Counted from the first letter of the stretch, positions 6,101-13,704 are shown. The stretch is 15,529 nucleotides of DNA from an uncultured Bacilli bacterium (GCA_905236935.1 CAJOQL010000029.1:1-15529); one strand, 5' to 3'. Made by a program: numbers and translations. The notes: a model not told the origin generated them from the sequence alone.

Positions 6101-6909
6101 TCACTAATAGCCTTGCTCATTGCATCTATCCTATTTTTATATTTTTCTTTATTTCTTTCATAAGCATGATATAGAAAAATAGAAAAATCTGTAGTAACTC
6201 CTAATTGTAATACTGCAACTAAAGCTTTAGTAATATAAGAAATATTTCCAAATATAATATTAGTTCCTAAATTAAATAGAATAGCTACTCCTATATTAAG
6301 TAATAAAATAAATGGTATTAAATAAGAATCTAATGATAATTCTAAAACAATAATACATAAAATTACTGCAATAACAATATAAATCATTATTTCCTTTTCA
6401 GACAATTCCATTGTATCAAGTACCATAGCACTCATGCCACCTACTTTAGCATTATCCTTAGTAATTTCTTTAACATTTTGAACTGCTTTTAAAGTTCTTT
6501 CAGCAGAGGTAGAGTCATCATAAGTAATCATCATAAGTGTACTACCATTTTTCTTAACTTTATTATATATATCAGTTGGTAAAACCTCTAGTGGTATTGA
6601 TGAGCCAATAGCATCATAAGCAGATACTACCTTTTCTACACCTTCTACCTTTCTAATTTCACTTTCTAACTTTAAAATATCTTTAGCCTCCATATTATCA
6701 ATAATTGTAATAGAAAAAGCTCCCATATTAAACTCATCTGCTAAAATATTTTGACCTTTTACAGTTTCAATATCCTTAGGTAAATAAACTAAAATATCAT
6801 AATTAATTTTAGTTTTAATCATACCTATTAAAGCAGGAATTAGCATTATAATTGTTAAAGCTAAAATAATATTTTTATTTTTACATATAAATTTTCCAAA
6901 ACTATCCAT
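3118..6909 (-). CDS. MMPL/RND-family exporter fused to a secreted LxxG-repeat coiled-coil domain
   Basis: A predicted RND-superfamily (MMPL) proton-driven transporter of about 1263 residues, unusually long for the Gram-positive family. A lone N-terminal membrane helix (about 13-32) precedes an extracellular loop, a first membrane bundle (about 174-330), a helix near 353-370, a second loop, and a second bundle (about 524-675). Each bundle has the central acidic motif: GVTTDF (Asp about 241) and GATIDY (Asp about 587). From residue 691 the chain restarts with MNKIKMASILLTLCLLPINT, which looks like a signal peptide, then an extracytoplasmic domain with LxxG-type heptads (about 950-995 and 1130-1180), and a basic tail FWNRLKNLFK. 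The frame could start at GTG 6924, but AAAGGA sits six bases before ATG 6909, which I prefer. Lipids or hydrophobic compounds are typical family cargo; the substrate here is unknown. The divergent TetR gene is the likely regulator. Confidence 0.88.
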   Translation of the reverse strand: MDSFGKFICKNKNIILALTIIMLIPALIGMIKTKINYDILVYLPKDIETVKGQNILADEFNMGAFSITIIDNMEAKDILKLESEIRKVEGVEKVVSAYDAIGSSIPLEVLPTDIYNKVKKNGSTLMMITYDDSTSAERTLKAVQNVKEITKDNAKVGGMSAMVLDTMELSEKEIMIYIVIAVILCIIVLELSLDSYLIPFILLLNIGVAILFNLGTNIIFGNISYITKALVAVLQLGVTTDFSIFLYHAYERNKEKYKNRIDAMSKAISETFTSVIGSSLTTIAGFLVLCTMNLTLGKDLGLVMAKGVLLGVICVLTVFPVLILTFDKALNKTRHKIIIPSFNKINELIVKYHKVFFVIFVIIIIPVFLASRKVEVYYKLDKSLPRELDSIVANDALAKDFNIVSPEIILVDKNLSNSDLNNMTNELKRLSGIDLVLSSSELSKIGLTTDILSDDAKKIFESDKYQMILINSKYEIASNALNKEVVKVNEIIKKYDKNSILAGEGPLMKDLVEISNKDFNMTNYSSIICILIIMLFVLKSFSLPILLIVAIEGAIFINLSIPYFSGETLPFVAQIVLGTIQLGATIDYAILMTTTYLNKRKEGINKETAMKETLNNTTVSILVSGLCFFAATFGVGIYSKLEMISSLCNLISRGALISMAVVILILPGILLIFDKLICKTTIGFGKDEKKMNKIKMASILLTLCLLPINTLAITKEETVYVKLKSDGSVNTSYVTEHLINNSKNETIEDLSSLTDIINTNGNETFVKDDYHLLWKANGEDIFYRGSSKKEMPLDINIIYYLNGKETSLDDAIGKEGNVTIKINIKNKEKHYISKLNSNLYTPFVVTLGSMINSDNNSNVKVNNGKVINNVSNYMVVGLALPGMYDSLKINSLKGFNSITISYDTKKFELSNMYMAVTSKLISSSDLKIFNEVDNLYSGIKELKVSIDKIQNGSKELMNGAKTISEGTDVFSKNLSIVNSKLSDIENGAITLDQGLKEIINELSLSKEKLNNEANLEKINNIKLLMEQNNLVIKSLDNTEAKLAYQNFNLNKLTKEEISKFTKEVYASFGLSLTDEEAVNMNNKLISVKQAIELKTLLEMNNKALAGTLETFNNTANEISSLIDTLNGYLLQIEGGADKLAKGSTQIKNGVNTLTNKSKELVSGTNTLYNGSKELNNGIAMFNEQGITKLVNAVDDIKKAEIKVKELVKLGENYDTFDVKNSKSNGNTKFIITISGVKQEEKKEEKKEIEVKVSFWNRLKNLFK

Positions 6910-6924
6910 AATATTTCCTTTCAC

Positions 6925-6939
6925 AATACATAATGTATT
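6925..6939. repeat. Perfect palindrome in the exporter 5' leader
   Basis: AATACAT-A-ATGTATT, a 15-base perfect dyad just upstream of the exporter start. It is a possible extra regulator site or RNA hairpin near the ribosome binding site. Confidence 0.4.
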
Positions 6940-6991
6940 CTATGATATTAAATAATTAATTTCACGTACACATTTATTCAAAAAGTATAAT

Positions 6992-7007
6992 AACCAACAT
7001 ATTGTTT
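6992..7007. promoter_or_regulatory. Candidate TetR operator 1
   Basis: AACCAACATATTGTTT, an imperfect dyad (six of eight pairs match). It repeats almost exactly 33 bases further on. It would overlap an exporter promoter that uses TATACT at 6988-6983. Confidence 0.6.
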
Positions 7008-7024
7008 AATATGTACTAATAAAT

Positions 7025-7040
7025 AACCAACACATTGTTT
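7025..7040. promoter_or_regulatory. Candidate TetR operator 2
   Basis: AACCAACACATTGTTT differs from operator 1 by one base. The 33-base centre-to-centre spacing is about three helical turns, so two dimers would bind the same DNA face. It ends seven bases before the tetR -35 box, which fits autoregulation. Confidence 0.6.
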
Positions 7041-7046
7041 ATTAAC

Positions 7047-7075
7047 TTTACAAAAAATACTTTTTGTACTATATT
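7047..7075 (+). promoter_or_regulatory. Promoter of the TetR-family gene
   Basis: TTTACA (7047-7052), a 17-base spacer, then TATATT (7070-7075). The predicted start near 7082 leaves a leader of only about 12 bases, with GGTGAGAG (7083-7090) as the ribosome binding site. Confidence 0.65.
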
Positions 7076-7093
7076 TTTAAATGGTGAGAGCGT

Positions 7094-7651
7094 ATGAATG
7101 AAAAAGAAGATTTACGAATAATTAAAACTAAAACTAATTTATATCAAACGTTAGAAAACTTACTTAAAAAATACCCTTTTGAAAATATAAAAGTATCAGA
7201 TATATGTACAAATGCATTAATTAATCGTTCAACATTTTATGCTCATTATAATGATAAATATGAATTATTATCAGAGTATATCGAAAGTAAAAAATCCCTA
7301 CTTGCTAAAGAACTTGAAAAAAATACTAGCATTAAAAACACTAAAGAATACTATTTAGAACTTATCAAGCTTTTATTAGATTTTATTGATGATAAAAGAG
7401 ATTTATATTTTAAAATTATGATTAATAATAAAAACAGTATATATATGGATATTATATATGAAACAGTTTCTAAAGATATAATAAAACACATTAATAATGA
7501 TTCTATTAAAGAAAGAATTCCAAGTGATATTATTTCTAATTTCTATCTAGGTGCAGTTTTTAATGTATGTATGAATTGGCTTAATTTTAATTCAAAGTAT
7601 AGCAAAGAAGAAATTATAAATTATCTTGACAGTTTAATTCCAAATTTATAG
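7094..7651 (+). CDS. TetR/AcrR-family transcriptional regulator
   Basis: A 185-residue protein with an N-terminal helix-turn-helix. The pattern FENIKVSDICTNALINRST followed by FYAHYNDKYELL (about 29-59) is the TetR recognition region, including the typical S-T-F-Y-x-H-Y-x-x-K. The remainder is an all-helical ligand-binding and dimerisation domain of the kind found in many low-GC Gram-positive TetR proteins. Cys-containing FNVCMNWLNF near the C-terminus resembles the last helices of that domain. The ligand is unknown. It is transcribed divergently from the MMPL exporter, with two tandem dyads in the shared gap. The usual model is repression of the exporter and of its own gene until a membrane-active or hydrophobic compound binds. 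That model is inference from family and layout. Confidence 0.9.
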   Translation: MNEKEDLRIIKTKTNLYQTLENLLKKYPFENIKVSDICTNALINRSTFYAHYNDKYELLSEYIESKKSLLAKELEKNTSIKNTKEYYLELIKLLLDFIDDKRDLYFKIMINNKNSIYMDIIYETVSKDIIKHINNDSIKERIPSDIISNFYLGAVFNVCMNWLNFNSKYSKEEIINYLDSLIPNL

Positions 7652-7711
7652 ATTTTATTTATTAAAAATTTCAAAAATTTGTTTTTTAAGGCCGATATCC
7701 CCAAATTATTG

Positions 7712-7740
7712 TTGATATTTATAAAAAACTTTGCTAGAAT
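7712..7740 (+). promoter_or_regulatory. Promoter of tRNA-His
   Basis: TTGATA (7712-7717), a 17-base spacer, then TAGAAT (7735-7740). It ends 12 bases before the mature tRNA, so the tRNA is likely a single-gene transcript with a very short leader. Confidence 0.7.
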
Positions 7741-7752
7741 TATAAATGTCAT

Positions 7753-7829
7753 GGCGGAATTGGTGAAGTGATTAACACGCCGGATTGTGGCTCCGGTATG
7801 CGTGGGTTTGATTCCCACATTCCGCCCCA
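7753..7829 (+). tRNA. tRNA-His (GTG anticodon)
   Basis: A complete cloverleaf. Acceptor GCGGAAT (7754-7760) pairs with ATTCCGC (7819-7825). The anticodon stem is CCGGA/TCCGG with loop TTGTGGC and anticodon GTG at 7787-7789. The T arm is GTGGG-TTTGATT-CCCAC. The histidine identity element G-1 is encoded (7753) opposite C73 (7826), and CCA is encoded (7827-7829). Confidence 0.97.
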
Positions 7830-7840
7830 TTTGGAATATA

Positions 7841-7867
7841 AATCGAACTATTATGGTTCGATTTTTT
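7841..7867 (+). terminator. Terminator of tRNA-His
   Basis: AATCGAAC (7841-7848), loop TATTATG, then GTTCGATT (7856-7863) followed by a T-run to 7867. It begins 11 bases after the tRNA CCA end. Confidence 0.85.
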
Positions 7868-7895
7868 CTTGCTTTAATAAATTTAGTGAAATAAA

Positions 7896-7927
7896 AATAA
7901 CAAATAGTTTTTTACCTATTTGTTATT
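7896..7927 (-). terminator. Terminator of the phosphorelay operon
   Basis: A 12-bp stem: AATAACAAATAG (7896-7907) with CTATTTGTTATT (7916-7927) around an 8-base loop. T-rich sequence follows on the minus strand. The stop codon of the last kinase gene (7918-7916) is part of the stem. Confidence 0.8.
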
Positions 7928-9772
7928 AAAATATTTAATTATTAGTTTATTTAATTCATTGATATTTACAGGCTTTGATAAGTATTCATCAAATCCCTCA
8001 TTTAAATACATTTCTTTCATTCCCGTAATAGCATTAGCTGTAATTGCAACAATTGGAGGTATTTCGTAATCTTCAAGTTTTCTTAAAATATGCAAAACCT
8101 CTAATCCATCCATTTCCGGCATCATATGATCTAAAAAAATCATATCATAATGTGTTCCTTCTTTTATTTTATATATACACTCTTTAGCAGTTGATATTAA
8201 ATCAACATTAAATTTATAATCTCTAAGTAATCTTTCGAATACTTTTAAATTAAGTTTATTATCATCTACTACCATTACATGATAATTTGAACAATCAATG
8301 TAATCTATTTTAGTATCATGATTGTCAATATCTGAAAGTGCCCCAATAGGAGTTGAATTAATTATTTTTTGTTTTAATTCAATATAAAAGTTAGTTCCTG
8401 CACCATATTCACTATCAAACCAAACTCTTCCTCCCATTAAATCAACATATTTTTTAGTAATTACTAAACCTAAACCAGTTCCTTCAATTTCATTAATTTT
8501 AGCATAATCAAGTCTTGAAAACTTTTCAAATAATTTATCATAATCCTCTCTTTTTATTCCAAAACCAGTATCAGATATTCTAAACTTGAGAAGTACTGTA
8601 TCACGATTAATTTCAGATTTAAGAACTAATTTTATTCTACCAACTTCAGTATATTTAACTGAATTAGTTAGAATATTTAAAAGAACTTGAAAGACTTTAG
8701 TTTGATCACCATATAATTTCGAAGGGGTATTTGGATCAATATCTGTTATTAATTTAATTGGTTTACCTACAAGTCTCGTATCAATTATACTAGTTAGTTC
8801 CTCAATAATTGACGCTATTGAGTATTCTTTTTCTTCTATTGTCTCTCCGCCAGATTCAATTTTTGAAATATCTAAAATATTATTAACTATTTCTAAAAGA
8901 TTATTACCAGCAGCCATGATGTGCTCAATATCACTTCTTACATGATTTTCATCAAAAGTTACATCTGATAATATTGAATCACTAAAACCAACTATTGCAT
9001 TCATTGGAGTTCTTATTTCATGAGACATATTAGATAAAAAATCTGATTTAGCTCTATTAGCCCTATCAACATTATTTTTTAAAGTTTCTAATTCTGAAAT
9101 TACATATAAATCTGGATTTTCAATGTAAAAATATAAAAAGTACATTTGAAGAGCAATACCAAGACCTAAAACTGCTGCTTTTGGAAATCCTAATTGAAAA
9201 GCTAAAATTATTATCATCTCAATTACAAGAATTAGCATAGCTGATTTTTTTCTTTTAGTAGTATCATTTGCTACAAATATTAAGAATAACATAATCATAA
9301 CAATAACTAATGTACAATATGTTAAAACATAGTATGCCGCATCTCCTGGTAAATAAGTAAAACTTTCTTTAGTCATTTGACTAAATGGAACAAATAAAAA
9401 TCTAATAAAAAATAGTATTGTAAGTATAAAACCACCTAAACAACGTGAATTATTCTTAATCAAGTCAAATAAACTATTATAATTTAAATCCTTTAAAACA
9501 CATACACCATAAAAATATAATAATGCAAACCAAACAATTCGTGTTGTCCAGTGAATTCTTAAAATTAAATTATTAACTCTTATTATATCGTTAAAATCAA
9601 AAAACATATTAGTAATTATTTCAGTTATTAATAAGACAGCAGTGGTTATTAGTAAATAATGATATAGTTTATTTTGAATAGATGTATAACGTTTTTTAGA
9701 AAAGTACACAACCATTAATATGAATGTAAAAATTAAGCTTCCAATACTTAATATTAAATCATCAAACATCAA
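7916..9772 (-). CDS. 7-TM hybrid histidine kinase with C-terminal receiver (intact kinase)
   Basis: A 618-residue membrane sensor kinase. Seven hydrophobic helices fill residues about 5-217, with no large extracellular domain. A short helix follows, then the dimerisation and phospho-acceptor domain with NMSHEIRTPMNAIVGFS (H251). The ATPase domain has N box LLNILTNSVKYT (N366, N370), G1 box DTGFG (401-405) and G2 box GTGLGL (431-436), all intact. The C-terminal receiver has D503/D504, phospho-acceptor D548 in FLDHMMPEMDG, T578 and K600. It should autophosphorylate and pass phosphate from His to its own Asp, then to an HPt protein such as the one encoded at 13314-13679. It is last in the operon, eight bases after a paralogue whose ATPase motifs are eroded. 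The signal is unknown; a 7-TM sensor suggests a membrane or small-molecule cue. Confidence 0.93.
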   Translation of the reverse strand: MMFDDLILSIGSLIFTFILMVVYFSKKRYTSIQNKLYHYLLITTAVLLITEIITNMFFDFNDIIRVNNLILRIHWTTRIVWFALLYFYGVCVLKDLNYNSLFDLIKNNSRCLGGFILTILFFIRFLFVPFSQMTKESFTYLPGDAAYYVLTYCTLVIVMIMLFLIFVANDTTKRKKSAMLILVIEMIIILAFQLGFPKAAVLGLGIALQMYFLYFYIENPDLYVISELETLKNNVDRANRAKSDFLSNMSHEIRTPMNAIVGFSDSILSDVTFDENHVRSDIEHIMAAGNNLLEIVNNILDISKIESGGETIEEKEYSIASIIEELTSIIDTRLVGKPIKLITDIDPNTPSKLYGDQTKVFQVLLNILTNSVKYTEVGRIKLVLKSEINRDTVLLKFRISDTGFGIKREDYDKLFEKFSRLDYAKINEIEGTGLGLVITKKYVDLMGGRVWFDSEYGAGTNFYIELKQKIINSTPIGALSDIDNHDTKIDYIDCSNYHVMVVDDNKLNLKVFERLLRDYKFNVDLISTAKECIYKIKEGTHYDMIFLDHMMPEMDGLEVLHILRKLEDYEIPPIVAITANAITGMKEMYLNEGFDEYLSKPVNINELNKLIIKYFNNK

Positions 9773-9780
9773 ACCACCTC

Positions 9781-11655
9781 CTACTTATTTCCAAAATATT
9801 TAAAAATTATTTTTTTAAGTTCACGATGATCAATTGGTTTAGATAAATAATCATCAAATCCTGCAGTTATATATTTTTCTTTTACTCCATCTGATGAATT
9901 AGCTGTCAAAGCAATAATTGGTGGAAGTTTTTTCCCTAAAGAATATAATGCTTTAAGAGTCATTATTCCATCCATTTCTGGCATCATATGATCTAAAAAT
10001 ATAATATCATATTTATTATTGCTAACTAGTTCAAGGCATTTGCTACCACTATCTGCAGAATCAATTATAGGTTTATAACCTTCTAGAAGTCTAGTAGCAA
10101 GTTTAATGTTAATTGCGTTATCATCAACAATTAATATCTTTTTATTACTTAAGTCAATTAAATCATCTAAGTTATCACTTATTTGGTGTTCAAAGATATT
10201 ACCAACTTTTTCTTCAGAAACTACTTGCTGACTAAGTGTAATAATATATCTAGTTCCTTTACCATTTTCATTTTTAAACTCAATTTCTCCCCCCATCATA
10301 CTAATAAGTCTTTTAGATATAATTAATCCTAAAGATACACTATCAATATTATTTTCATAATCATTATTTAAACTAACATAGTCATTAAAATTCATATTAA
10401 AATTCTTCTCAAGCATTGAATGTCCACTATTTGAAATTACTATCTCAAAAGTAAAATTTCCATCATTAGTTTCCTTTTTATGAATATCTAAGATTATTTT
10501 GCCATAAGTTGTATGATGAACTGCATTGATTAAGATATTAAGAATTGACTTATATATTTTACTATAATCTCCATAATATTTTTTAGGTAAATTTTCATCA
10601 ACATTAATTACAAATGAAACATCTGGAGATATTAATTTAGGCATAAATACACTATTTAATTCAAAAGCTAAAGTTTGTAAATCATATTCATTATTAATAA
10701 TAGTTTCTTTATTAGATTCAATTCTAGAAATATCTAAGATATTATTTATTAAATCTAATAGAATAATAGCAGCATCATGAATACTACTTACATCTCTTTT
10801 AACAATATCTGGCTGTAGTTTATTTTCCTTATAAAGAACTGCACTAAAACCTAAAATAGTGTTTAAAGGAGTTCTAATAGCATGAGACATATTAGTTAAA
10901 AATTCAGTTTTAGCTCTATCGGCAATTAAAGCCTCATCTTTTGATTTTTCTAGTTCATTCATGAGTTTATAATCTTGACTTTCTACCGTAAAATAAGTAG
11001 TTGCAATCATTCCAGCAAATACAAAAGTTATAGTATTATAATCATATTTAGTTATTAGCTGAGTAACAAGCATTATTATCATTAAAAAATAAGTAAAATA
11101 AATAGGTGTTCTTTGCTCTACAGGGTATTCTAAATTTCTTACTAGCAAAACATACAAAATAACTAAAACTAAAACAACCCCAACAAAATAAACAATATTA
11201 AGTGCTGCCCCACCAAAAGCATACACATCATTAACATAAGGTGCATAATTTATTGGCGAAACACATGAAATAATTGATGTAATTACCATAGTTGCAATCA
11301 AAGAATAAAGAATTTTTTTCCTTAAACTTTTTTTTCTTTCAATAGGCTCAATATGTCTAGTGCCGGAAAGAAGTACATAATAACTAAATGTTAACATCCA
11401 TGCTAAAACTCCTAATAAATACGTTCGACAAGCAAATTCAGTAAATCTATGCATAAATCCTGTTGATGACATACAAAATACATATACTATTTCTAAAAGA
11501 AGTAAAAAAATAGTAAATATTATCATTGCTGCAAATATAGAGCTTTCATATGTATATTTTTCTTTCTTTTTACTAAAATACATCATTAAAATTAAAATAG
11601 AAAATAATAATCCACATAAAGAAAAACCTATGCTAGTAAATATTTTTGAAACCAC
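9781..11655 (-). CDS. 7-TM hybrid histidine kinase with degenerate ATP-binding domain
   Basis: 624 residues with the same plan as the downstream paralogue: about seven membrane helices (about 8-225), phospho-acceptor domain, ATPase domain, receiver. The acceptor motif is NMSHAIRTPLNTILGFS (H258), with Ala in place of the usual Glu after His. The N box asparagines are kept (N373, N377). The G1 box reads ISNSGHSM (407-414) where the paralogue has ISDTGFGI, so the nucleotide-contacting Asp and the second Gly are lost. The G2 box reads SVSLGL (439-444) instead of GTGLGL. The C-terminal receiver looks functional: D511/D512, D555 in FLDHMMPEMDG, T584, K606. I infer a pseudokinase, or one that is phosphorylated in trans by the neighbouring kinase in a heterodimer, with a working receiver. 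It lies 27 bases after the response regulator and eight before the second kinase. Confidence 0.9.
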   Translation of the reverse strand: MVSKIFTSIGFSLCGLLFSILILMMYFSKKKEKYTYESSIFAAMIIFTIFLLLLEIVYVFCMSSTGFMHRFTEFACRTYLLGVLAWMLTFSYYVLLSGTRHIEPIERKKSLRKKILYSLIATMVITSIISCVSPINYAPYVNDVYAFGGAALNIVYFVGVVLVLVILYVLLVRNLEYPVEQRTPIYFTYFLMIIMLVTQLITKYDYNTITFVFAGMIATTYFTVESQDYKLMNELEKSKDEALIADRAKTEFLTNMSHAIRTPLNTILGFSAVLYKENKLQPDIVKRDVSSIHDAAIILLDLINNILDISRIESNKETIINNEYDLQTLAFELNSVFMPKLISPDVSFVINVDENLPKKYYGDYSKIYKSILNILINAVHHTTYGKIILDIHKKETNDGNFTFEIVISNSGHSMLEKNFNMNFNDYVSLNNDYENNIDSVSLGLIISKRLISMMGGEIEFKNENGKGTRYIITLSQQVVSEEKVGNIFEHQISDNLDDLIDLSNKKILIVDDNAINIKLATRLLEGYKPIIDSADSGSKCLELVSNNKYDIIFLDHMMPEMDGIMTLKALYSLGKKLPPIIALTANSSDGVKEKYITAGFDDYLSKPIDHRELKKIIFKYFGNK

Positions 11656-11682
11656 AGTTAAACCACTTCTTTCATATTTAAA

Positions 11683-13311
11683 TTAATTCTGTTCTTTAGA
11701 AATTTTTATAAACTCATCTTTTAAAAGTTTATATGCCTCAACAACTTTAGGATTAAACCTAATATTAGCTTTTGCTTCAATAGACTCATTTATTTTATTA
11801 TAATCTATCATTTGATTATTAGACTGACAAGTTAAATTTATATATTCAATAACTAAGCTAACCATCTGAGCTGACAATGGAATATTTTCACCTTTTAATC
11901 CTTCAGGATAACCACTACCATCATAATTTTCAGTGTAACATCTAATTATATCAGTTGCATAATTATAATCAATATTACTATTTCTAAATGCTATAACATT
12001 CTTAATTATCATTGCACTATTAATAATAGTTCTTTTAACAATCATCTTTTCTTCATCAGTTTGAATTATTTTTTTATTTAAAAGAGTTTTAGGCAAAATA
12101 TAATTAGCAAGAGCATAATAACTAGATGCAGATACTATTTTATCTATTTTTTCATCATTAAGATTATATTCAGGATATAATGTTTGCATTTTAATAGCTA
12201 ATACTTTTACATATTTTTTCATTTTTTTAATTAATTTAGAATAATCAAATTCATAAGACATCATAGTAGAATTAATAATTTTCCTTAAATCATCATGCTG
12301 TTCAAGCATCATAGCATTAAGTACACTACTAGATTTATATAAGCTTATTAAATTCTCAATACGGTATTTAATAATTTCTGCATTAAATGGTTTTTCTAAC
12401 ATATCTGCTATTTGATAACTATACGCTTTAGCTCTAGTTTCTCTATCATAGTTTCCACTAATAATGATTACTGGCATTTTATTAAAATAATTATTGTCAT
12501 TTAAGTATTCTAATACTCCAAAACCATCAATTATTGGCATAACTAAATCTAAAAATATACAAGAAATATCAGTTCCACGTTCTTTACTTTTTTTAAGCAA
12601 ATCAATTGCTTCTTCCCCATTATGTGCTACAATTACATCATATTTGGGAGTAAATATTTTGCTTAATAAAGTACAAATTATTTTGTCATCATCAATTATC
12701 ATTATGTTACTTTTGCCACTATTATATAAATCAACAGCATTTTCATTAAAAGACTTATTAAGTTCCGGATAATCGTTAGTTAATCCTACTAAAATAGAAT
12801 TAATATACTCATCTTTAGTTCTTAAATTATTATCCATATTTATTGCATTATGAATTTTTAGCATGCCTAAACTAAAGGTATCTATCATTTTATTATATTT
12901 GTCTTCAAAATCAGTTTTATCATTAACTTCGTTTAAATTATTTTTATTAATAGATGGAGATACTAAAACTACTATTATTTTTTTACCATTATCTACATAT
13001 AAAGAGATATTATTTAGATAATTTACATAGATTCCAAGTTTATTATCTAATTTACGATATTCTAAACTAATATTATTATTTGAATTTTCTAAACTTGATA
13101 TAGATATTGAAGATATATAATCTTGTAAATCATCAGCATAAATAAAGTTTTGACAATTATTAATGTATTCAATATAAGATAGTTCACTATCTAAAATAAA
13201 TTTATTATCTTTCTTAAGATATTTATAAACTTTATCAATATCTATATCAATTATTAATGATTCTTCATAAATATCAATTATTTTTTTATTAATAATATCT
13301 AGATGTTCCAT
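11683..13311 (-). CDS. Response regulator: PAS-like, receiver, degenerate HD-GYP-like output
   Basis: 542 residues, no membrane segment. Residues about 1-120 look like a PAS fold (FIYADDLQDY, then SLEYRKLDN and GIYVNYLNNIS), followed by a linker. The receiver (about 201-325) has IMIIDDDK (D207/D208), phospho-acceptor D255 in FLDLVMPIIDG, S285 and K307. The C-terminal part (about 340-535) resembles HD-GYP cyclic-di-GMP phosphodiesterases and keeps YDGSGYPEGLKGENIPLSAQ (463-482). However, the metal ligands are gone: the HHE preceding this motif is YTE (459-461), and the region where the family has HD reads SYYALANYI. It is probably an inactive fold used for binding a partner or nucleotide. It is the likely final phosphate acceptor of the relay, as the only protein here with a receiver and no kinase domain. 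It begins two bases after the HPt gene. Confidence 0.85.
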   Translation of the reverse strand: MEHLDIINKKIIDIYEESLIIDIDIDKVYKYLKKDNKFILDSELSYIEYINNCQNFIYADDLQDYISSISISSLENSNNNISLEYRKLDNKLGIYVNYLNNISLYVDNGKKIIVVLVSPSINKNNLNEVNDKTDFEDKYNKMIDTFSLGMLKIHNAINMDNNLRTKDEYINSILVGLTNDYPELNKSFNENAVDLYNSGKSNIMIIDDDKIICTLLSKIFTPKYDVIVAHNGEEAIDLLKKSKERGTDISCIFLDLVMPIIDGFGVLEYLNDNNYFNKMPVIIISGNYDRETRAKAYSYQIADMLEKPFNAEIIKYRIENLISLYKSSSVLNAMMLEQHDDLRKIINSTMMSYEFDYSKLIKKMKKYVKVLAIKMQTLYPEYNLNDEKIDKIVSASSYYALANYILPKTLLNKKIIQTDEEKMIVKRTIINSAMIIKNVIAFRNSNIDYNYATDIIRCYTENYDGSGYPEGLKGENIPLSAQMVSLVIEYINLTCQSNNQMIDYNKINESIEAKANIRFNPKVVEAYKLLKDEFIKISKEQN

Positions 13312-13313
13312 AT

Positions 13314-13679
13314 CTACATCACCTTATATTTATCTAAAATATTTTGTATTCTTAAAACTTCATTCATTAATTCATTATAATGTTCATTTACATAATTAAT
13401 ATCATTTTTTTTACTTGCCAGTTCATGTTGATAAAACATCTCTCCAGCTTTTTCAAAACCAAGCATTCGACAATTGCTTTTTAAAGCATGCACTATTATT
13501 TCATAATTAACCATATCTCCAGCATTTTTAAAGTTATCAAATTTTAAAGTATCTTCTTTTAAAGAATCACAAAAATCTATAAGTATTTCATTATATGTTT
13601 CAAAGTCTATAGTATTTTCAATACCTTTATTAACATCAACTCCGTTATTAATCAAAAAACTTTTCTTAGCTTCTTCCAT
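13314..13679 (-). CDS. HPt (histidine phosphotransfer) domain protein
   Basis: A 121-residue all-helical soluble protein with the HPt signature IVHALKSNCRMLGF (62-75), where H64 is the phospho-accepting histidine followed by the usual A-L-K-S. The downstream helix AGEMFYQHELASK fits the four-helix bundle. As a stand-alone HPt it can carry phosphate from the receivers of the hybrid kinases to the response regulator. It is the first gene of the operon, two bases from the response regulator. The ribosome binding site is AGGATG before ATG 13679. Confidence 0.9.
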   Translation of the reverse strand: MEEAKKSFLINNGVDVNKGIENTIDFETYNEILIDFCDSLKEDTLKFDNFKNAGDMVNYEIIVHALKSNCRMLGFEKAGEMFYQHELASKKNDINYVNEHYNELMNEVLRIQNILDKYKVM

Positions 13680-13704
13680 TTTAAATCATCCTACTCTAAA
13701 TATC

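Larger units (their letters stand above)
6979..7066. promoter_or_regulatory. TetR/exporter divergent control region with inverted repeat arms
   Basis: CAAAAAGTAT (6979-6988) and ATACTTTTTG (7057-7066) form a perfect 10-base inverted repeat flanking the two operator dyads. The right arm lies in the tetR promoter spacer. On the minus strand the left arm contains TATACT (6988-6983), a possible -10 for the exporter, though no good -35 stands upstream of it. The symmetry suggests that one regulator controls both directions. Confidence 0.5.

Noticed and set aside
5882..6163. Plus-strand ORF of 93 codons, with similar ones at 12494-12772, 13895-14077 and 14412-14651
   Set aside because: All lie antisense inside well-supported genes, are low-complexity, and have no family resemblance or good ribosome binding site.
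7660..7690. AAATTT repeats followed by a T-run after the TetR gene as its terminator
   Set aside because: The possible stem is only a few A-T pairs with a poorly defined loop. It is too weak to call.
7621..7830. 69-residue minus-strand ORF across the tRNA region
   Set aside because: It runs antisense through tRNA-His and its promoter, resembles no protein, and has no ribosome binding site. It is a chance ORF.
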